From the NCBI GenBank assembly GCA_036825615.1, contig DAISXY010000003.1, forward strand, positions 124,001 to 188,000: a stretch of 64,000 nt of DNA. Direction: 5' to 3'. Both the position numbers and the translations under genes were made by a program. Below, in pieces: positions 60,302-64,000 of the stretch; position 1 is the stretch's first letter, and each line of letters opens with the position of its first letter. The notes beneath the pieces were generated by a model. The model saw only the letters and a program-made list of their open reading frames with translations, had not been told where the DNA came from and searched no databases. The DNA comes from JAICXG01 sp036825615. GTDB lineage: Bacteria > Verrucomicrobiota > Verrucomicrobiia > Chthoniobacterales > UBA10450.

Positions 60302-61993
60302 ATGATGAAACGTATTCTACTAACTCTGGCATTGGTCAGTCTGCTGCTCCCCCTTGCGCCCCGCGCGCAGTCAGCAACTGAGGTATCACTCGACTTCTTT
60401 TACGATAATCTCTCGCCTTACGGCAGCTGGTATGACATTGCCGGCTATGGCTATTGTTTTCAGCCCGGCGTGGCTGTGAGTAGCTCTGACTGGCGTCCTT
60501 ATTCCGATGGCTACTGGGCTTATACGGATGCCGGCTGGACCTGGGTCTCGTATGAAGACTTTGGCTGGGCGACCTATCACTACGGACGCTGGGCCCGCCT
60601 GAGTGACTATGGCTGGGTCTGGGTGCCGGGCTATGAATGGGGACCGGCCTGGGTTTCATGGCGCACCGGCGGTGATTATGTCGGCTGGGCCCCTTTGCCG
60701 CCGGAAGCTCCAGCGGTCTACGAGGGGCGAGTCATCGGCGGACACGTTGACCTCGAATTCAATATCGGTCCGGTCTACTACAACTTCATTGACGTGCGTT
60801 ACATCGGGGAGCCGGTCTTGCGCCAATACATTTTGCCGCCAGCGCGCAATGTTACGATCATCAATCGAACCGTTAACGTAACTAACATTACCTACAATAA
60901 CTCGGTCGTGAATGTCTACGGGCCTGACTACGCCCGCATCAATCAATACTCCGCTCGGCCGGTGCAACGTCTAACTCTCCGTCGCGAAACAAATGTGACT
61001 AACGTCGGTCAGGGCGGGAGACATGGTAACTTCAACCGGGTAAGTGGAAACGAGCTAACTGTGGTCGCCCCCGCCGTGCAGAAGACCAGCGGGAAGGTCG
61101 CGCCGAAGCAGGTGAAGGCGAAGGTCGAGAAACCGAAAATCGAGCATGGCTGGCAGGGAGTATCGAATCGCCAACAACTTCAGGCGGAGATGAAGAAGGA
61201 AAACCGCAATAACATTCCGCCGCCAAATGTTCAGCCGGAGCGCGGACGTAAAGGCGAGCAGGCCGGTTCGGCCCAGCCTGGCCAGCAAAACCAGGCTGCG
61301 CGCACGAATGAGCAACCACCGCAACGCGCCGAGAGTGCGCCGCAGGCGCAGGAACAACGGCCCGGGCGCGAGGAGCGTGCGCAGGAACGCGAGCAGCAGG
61401 ACGCCCGGCCGGCAGAACGCACGGAGGCGAACACTTCGGGCCAGCAGACAGAGGAGCGAGCTGGAGCGCAGGGCGCGCAAAATCGTCCGCAACAAAAGAG
61501 CGAGCGTGAGGCAAGGCAGGCGCGGGAGCAGCGAGACAGGGCTAATCAGGAGCGTGCTCAACAAACTCAGGAGCGGGAAAAAGCGCGCGCCCAGCAGGCC
61601 GAACAGAACCGCCAGGACCAGGCTCGCGGACGCGCCGAATCCCAGAGAGCGCAGGAGAGGCAACGTGCGGAACAACAGAGTCGGCAGAGCGACCAGGCGC
61701 AGCGTCAGCGCGACCAAATGCAGCGTCAGCGGCAAGAGGCGCAGCAACGCCGCACTGAGGCCGCCCGGGCGCAGAGCGAACAAGCGCAACGGCAGCGCGA
61801 GCAAACGCAGCAGCGCCAGCGTCAGCAACCGCAGCAGCGCCAGGCCGAACCGCCTCGCGCTCGCGCGCCGCAGGAGGCGCGGCGTCCGCGTCCACAGGAG
61901 AGCGAACGCAAACAAGGCGCGGAACAGGGCCGCGCGGGGCAACCGCAGAAAAAGAAGAAAAAACAGCAGAACGAGGAGCAGCCTCAGCCCTAA
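60302..61993 (+). CDS. DUF6600-type exported protein with Gln/Arg-rich tail
   Basis: 563 residues with a signal peptide. Residues 28-150 are full of Tyr/Trp/Gly repeats (DNLSPYGSWYDIAGYGYCFQ, DWRPYSDGYWAYTDAGWTW, YGRWARLSDYGWVWVPGYEW), the DUF6600 pattern. The second half is a long Gln/Arg/Glu/Ala coil (NQERAQQTQEREKARAQQAE and similar), probably an extended charged helix. Possibly wall- or surface-associated. Function unknown. Confidence 0.8.
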   Translation: MMKRILLTLALVSLLLPLAPRAQSATEVSLDFFYDNLSPYGSWYDIAGYGYCFQPGVAVSSSDWRPYSDGYWAYTDAGWTWVSYEDFGWATYHYGRWARLSDYGWVWVPGYEWGPAWVSWRTGGDYVGWAPLPPEAPAVYEGRVIGGHVDLEFNIGPVYYNFIDVRYIGEPVLRQYILPPARNVTIINRTVNVTNITYNNSVVNVYGPDYARINQYSARPVQRLTLRRETNVTNVGQGGRHGNFNRVSGNELTVVAPAVQKTSGKVAPKQVKAKVEKPKIEHGWQGVSNRQQLQAEMKKENRNNIPPPNVQPERGRKGEQAGSAQPGQQNQAARTNEQPPQRAESAPQAQEQRPGREERAQEREQQDARPAERTEANTSGQQTEERAGAQGAQNRPQQKSEREARQAREQRDRANQERAQQTQEREKARAQQAEQNRQDQARGRAESQRAQERQRAEQQSRQSDQAQRQRDQMQRQRQEAQQRRTEAARAQSEQAQRQREQTQQRQRQQPQQRQAEPPRARAPQEARRPRPQESERKQGAEQGRAGQPQKKKKKQQNEEQPQP

Positions 61994-62016
61994 CGAGAAT
62001 AAGAGTTCGGAAAGAG

Positions 62017-62049
62017 CGGCCCCGGAGGCGATATCCGGGGCCGTTTCCT
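62017..62049. terminator. Bidirectional terminator between DUF6600 gene and asd
   Basis: CGGCCCCGGA - GGCGATA - TCCGGGGCCG followed by TTTCCTTTC. It lies between two convergent genes and can serve both. Confidence 0.8.
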
Positions 62050-62050
62050 T

Positions 62051-63049
62051 TCAGAGTAACTCCGCGATCTGGACTGCGTTGAGGGCGGCGCCTTTCAGCA
62101 ACTGATCGCCCGAGACCCAGAGACTGAGGCCGTTCTCGAGCGCGCAATCGATCCGCAACCTTCCCGCCTGACAGTTATCTTTCCCCGCAGCCTCGAGCGG
62201 CATCGGATAGCGATTGCCCGCCGGCTCATCGATCAAGTCGAGTCCGGGCGCCTTGGCGAGGGCGTCGCGCGCGGCATCGAGCGAGACCGGTCGCTCAAAT
62301 TCCGCGGTTAGCGCGACCGAGTGCGCCCGATACACCGGCACCCGCACGCAGGTGATCGAAGCCTGGAAGTGCGGCAGGTGCATCATTTTGCGGCCTTCAT
62401 TTTGCAGTTTCATTTCCTCTTTGGTGTAACCGCTCTCGAGGAAGGAATCGACGTGCGGCAAGGCGTTGAACGCGATCGTGTGCGGATAGACTTCCGCCAC
62501 CGCCTCACCGCCACGAGCGAGCGCTTCGCATTGCCGGCGCAGCTCCTCGATCGCGCGGGCGCCGCTCCCGGAGACCGCCTGATAACTGGCGCCAAATACC
62601 CGCCGCAAACCGAAGACGCGATGCAATGGATAGAGCGCCATCAGCGCCACCGCAGTCGTGCAATTTGGGTTCGCAATGATGCCGCGATGCTGCCGCGCAT
62701 CTTCGGGATTGATCTCGGGGATAACCAACGGAACCGTGTCCTCCATTCGAAAGGCGGAGGAGTTATCAACCACGACCGCGCCCGCATCGCGCGCGATGGG
62801 CGCGAACTCTTTCGCGATCCCGGATCCAGCGCTGAAAAATGCCAGGTCGATTCCGGCGAAGGAGTCCTTCGTTACCGCCGCAACCGGGAATTCGCGTCCG
62901 CGGAATTGCAGCTTCTTTCCGTTCGAGCGTGAGGAGGCGAGCAGGCGCAAATCCGCCACCGGGAAATCGCGTCGCTCCATGACCCGAAGCAGTTCGAGGC
63001 CGACGGCGCCGGTCGCGCCCACGATTGCGACATGATACGGTTTTCCCAC
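62051..63049 (-). CDS. asd: Aspartate-semialdehyde dehydrogenase
   Basis: 332 residues from GTG 63049 (VGKPYHVAIVGATGAVGLEL, the NADP-binding start). The catalytic Cys is in IANPNCTTAV, and the substrate region TYQAVSGSGA-like ASYQAVSGSGARA follows. It makes aspartate semialdehyde for lysine, DAP, threonine and methionine. Divergent from the L,D-transpeptidase. Confidence 0.94.
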   Translation of the reverse strand: MGKPYHVAIVGATGAVGLELLRVMERRDFPVADLRLLASSRSNGKKLQFRGREFPVAAVTKDSFAGIDLAFFSAGSGIAKEFAPIARDAGAVVVDNSSAFRMEDTVPLVIPEINPEDARQHRGIIANPNCTTAVALMALYPLHRVFGLRRVFGASYQAVSGSGARAIEELRRQCEALARGGEAVAEVYPHTIAFNALPHVDSFLESGYTKEEMKLQNEGRKMMHLPHFQASITCVRVPVYRAHSVALTAEFERPVSLDAARDALAKAPGLDLIDEPAGNRYPMPLEAAGKDNCQAGRLRIDCALENGLSLWVSGDQLLKGAALNAVQIAELL

Positions 63050-63079
63050 GCGAGCGCATTGTAGGGCTCGCCCTTGGAG

Positions 63080-63541
63080 ATGCAAACCAGCGAACCGCTT
63101 ATCCGGATTTCGATTGCTGACCAACGTCTCGATCTTCTCGCCGGAGATGAAGTGGTGGCGAGTTATCCGGTGTCGACGTCGCGTTTCGGCCTGGGATCGG
63201 AGGAAGGAAGTTTCAAGACTCCGCTCGGTCGCTTTCGGATCGGGGAAAAGATCGGGGCTGAGATGCCGCTGGGAACCATTTTCCGCGCTCGGGTTGCACT
63301 CGCTCCCAACGACCCTTTGCCCGAGACCGAGGACTGGATCACGACGCGCATCCTTTGGCTCGAGGGGCTTGAAGAGGAGAACGCCAACACCCGCGACCGT
63401 TTCATTTACATCCACGGCACGAGGCACGAGCACGATATCGGACGCCCCGCGAGCCACGGTTGCGTGCGGATGCGCAACGCCGATATCGCCGATCTCTTCG
63501 ACCGCGTAGAGGTTGGAACCGAGGTTCGTATCGAGGCCTAA
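63080..63541 (+). CDS. L,D-transpeptidase (YkuD/ErfK type)
   Basis: 153 residues. ISIADQRLDLLAGDEVV, TPLGRFRIGEKIG and the catalytic YIHGTRHEHDIGRPASHGC with VRM (Cys near residue 128, His in front). It cross-links peptidoglycan or attaches proteins. No clear signal peptide, which is common for short family members. Confidence 0.88.
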   Translation: MQTSEPLIRISIADQRLDLLAGDEVVASYPVSTSRFGLGSEEGSFKTPLGRFRIGEKIGAEMPLGTIFRARVALAPNDPLPETEDWITTRILWLEGLEEENANTRDRFIYIHGTRHEHDIGRPASHGCVRMRNADIADLFDRVEVGTEVRIEA

Positions 63542-63645
63542 AAAATCGACCTAGAAAAAAAGCCCGAGAAATTCGTTGCGCGGGCTGGCTTCCCCGCCTA
63601 AACAGTCGGCAGCAACCTGCGAGGGAAGGAGGCGAGTGTTAAAGA

Positions 63646-63771
63646 ATGAAATTCGTTAAAGTGATCATGATCATTGCCGTGGCCGCCGGCGCCCTGAGTC
63701 TGGGAGCTTGCGCGCAGAAAAAGGAGTCGATGGCAACGCAGTCGACCGCGACCACCGGTTACTCGAAGTAG
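63646..63771 (+). CDS. Small lipoprotein, entericidin-like
   Basis: 41 residues. A signal peptide (VKVIMIIAVAAGALSLGAC) ends in a lipobox-like LGAC, followed by AQKKESMATQSTATTGYSK. AAGGAGGCGAG precedes the ATG by about 12 bases. It is ended by a strong terminator. Function unknown. Confidence 0.7.
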   Translation: MKFVKVIMIIAVAAGALSLGACAQKKESMATQSTATTGYSK

Positions 63772-63816
63772 TCTCCTGCCGGCGGTACGCCTCCGACCGG
63801 ATATTTCAACCCTAAG

Positions 63817-63850
63817 AGGCCAGACCGTGGGTTACGGTCTGGCCTTTTGC
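63817..63850 (+). terminator. Strong rho-independent terminator
   Basis: AGGCCAGACCGT - GGGTT - ACGGTCTGGCCT followed by TTTGCTTTCC and TTTTT. A perfect 12-bp stem. Confidence 0.92.
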
Positions 63851-63920
63851 TTTCCTTTTTCTACCGGCTGAATCGTCGCGAGGGTGGAATTCTTGGGCGC
63901 TTCTCGTACTGTTCGCCCTC

Positions 63921-64000
63921 ATGCTCCGGCTCAACGGACATTCGTTATCACTCGAGGAAATTGCCCGCGTCGCGCTCGAACACGAGCCAGTCGAGATCGC
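63921..64000 (+). CDS. 5' end of a probable aromatic amino acid ammonia-lyase (HAL/PAL family)
   Basis: Only the first 26 codons are in the window: LNGHSLSLEEIARVALEHEP is like the N-terminus of histidine/phenylalanine ammonia-lyases (usual form LDGHSLTLEDI). The MIO active site is out of view. The gene runs off the right edge. Confidence 0.55.
   Translation, partial: MLRLNGHSLSLEEIARVALEHEPVEI

Noticed and set aside
61055..61942. Long open frame (295 codons) on the minus strand opposite the DUF6600 gene
   Set aside because: It mirrors the Gln/Arg-rich coil; its Leu/Arg/Ala composition is what the complement of such repeats gives. The plus-strand gene has a signal peptide and family pattern.

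Overview
This is a GC-rich bacterial chromosome segment with no rRNA. A member of the Verrucomicrobiota, perhaps a soil Chthoniobacterales-type lineage, fits best. The reasons are the look of the ribosomal proteins, the futalosine menaquinone genes, the many short palindromic repeats and the DUF6600/DUF2934-type proteins. This is inference from gene content, not a phylogeny.

Layout. 1-2000: a decayed integron. It has an integron-type integrase pseudogene split by a small GIY-YIG element with terminal inverted repeats, followed by cassette-like remnants. 2005-7306: a Ste24-type protease, a first infA, a three-gene membrane-stress cluster and two tandem pilT genes. 7348-13215: an SPFH/ribbon-helix-helix pair, a VOC dioxygenase, an unrecognised 435-residue protein and an OpuC/EgtUV-like ABC transporter. 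13294-15973: egtD-egtB (ergothioneine) and a small acidic protein. 16177-22925: a glycosidase-like protein, tRNA-Cys, hemL, a glycosidase-GT2 fusion and a membrane mannosyltransferase-like protein. 23130-25872: a frameshifted adhesin/tail-fibre-like gene and a kelch protein. 25980-29150: rluD, a thioredoxin-like protein and tgt. 29349-47544: the str/S10/spc/alpha ribosomal cluster, rpsL to rpsD, with secY, adk, map, infA and rpmJ, and an unexpected coiled-coil gene between rpsS and rplV. 47605-51171: a response regulator, small proteins and a PilQ-type secretin. 51320-60179: mqnE-mqnA-DUF72-recJ-recG-htrA, tightly packed. 60302-64000: a DUF6600 protein, asd, an L,D-transpeptidase, a small lipoprotein and the start of a probable aromatic amino acid ammonia-lyase.

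Two levels of structure run across the gene map. (1) The 9-mer TCGTTAGGC (or its complement) occurs 36 times by my hand count, in both orientations, mostly inside core genes. Base composition predicts about 0.5. It looks like a DNA-uptake-sequence-type signal, and two pilT genes and a secretin lie in the same window. Its core GTTAGGC also equals the integron core-site consensus. (2) Palindromic repeats sit inside reading frames without breaking them: a whole REP-associated tyrosine transposase inside recG, and repeat-derived peptides in tgt, rplO, the N-terminus of the ABC permease, the C-terminus of a glycosyltransferase and possibly the signal peptide of a thioredoxin-like protein.

All identifications are from reading translated sequence. 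No database search was run.
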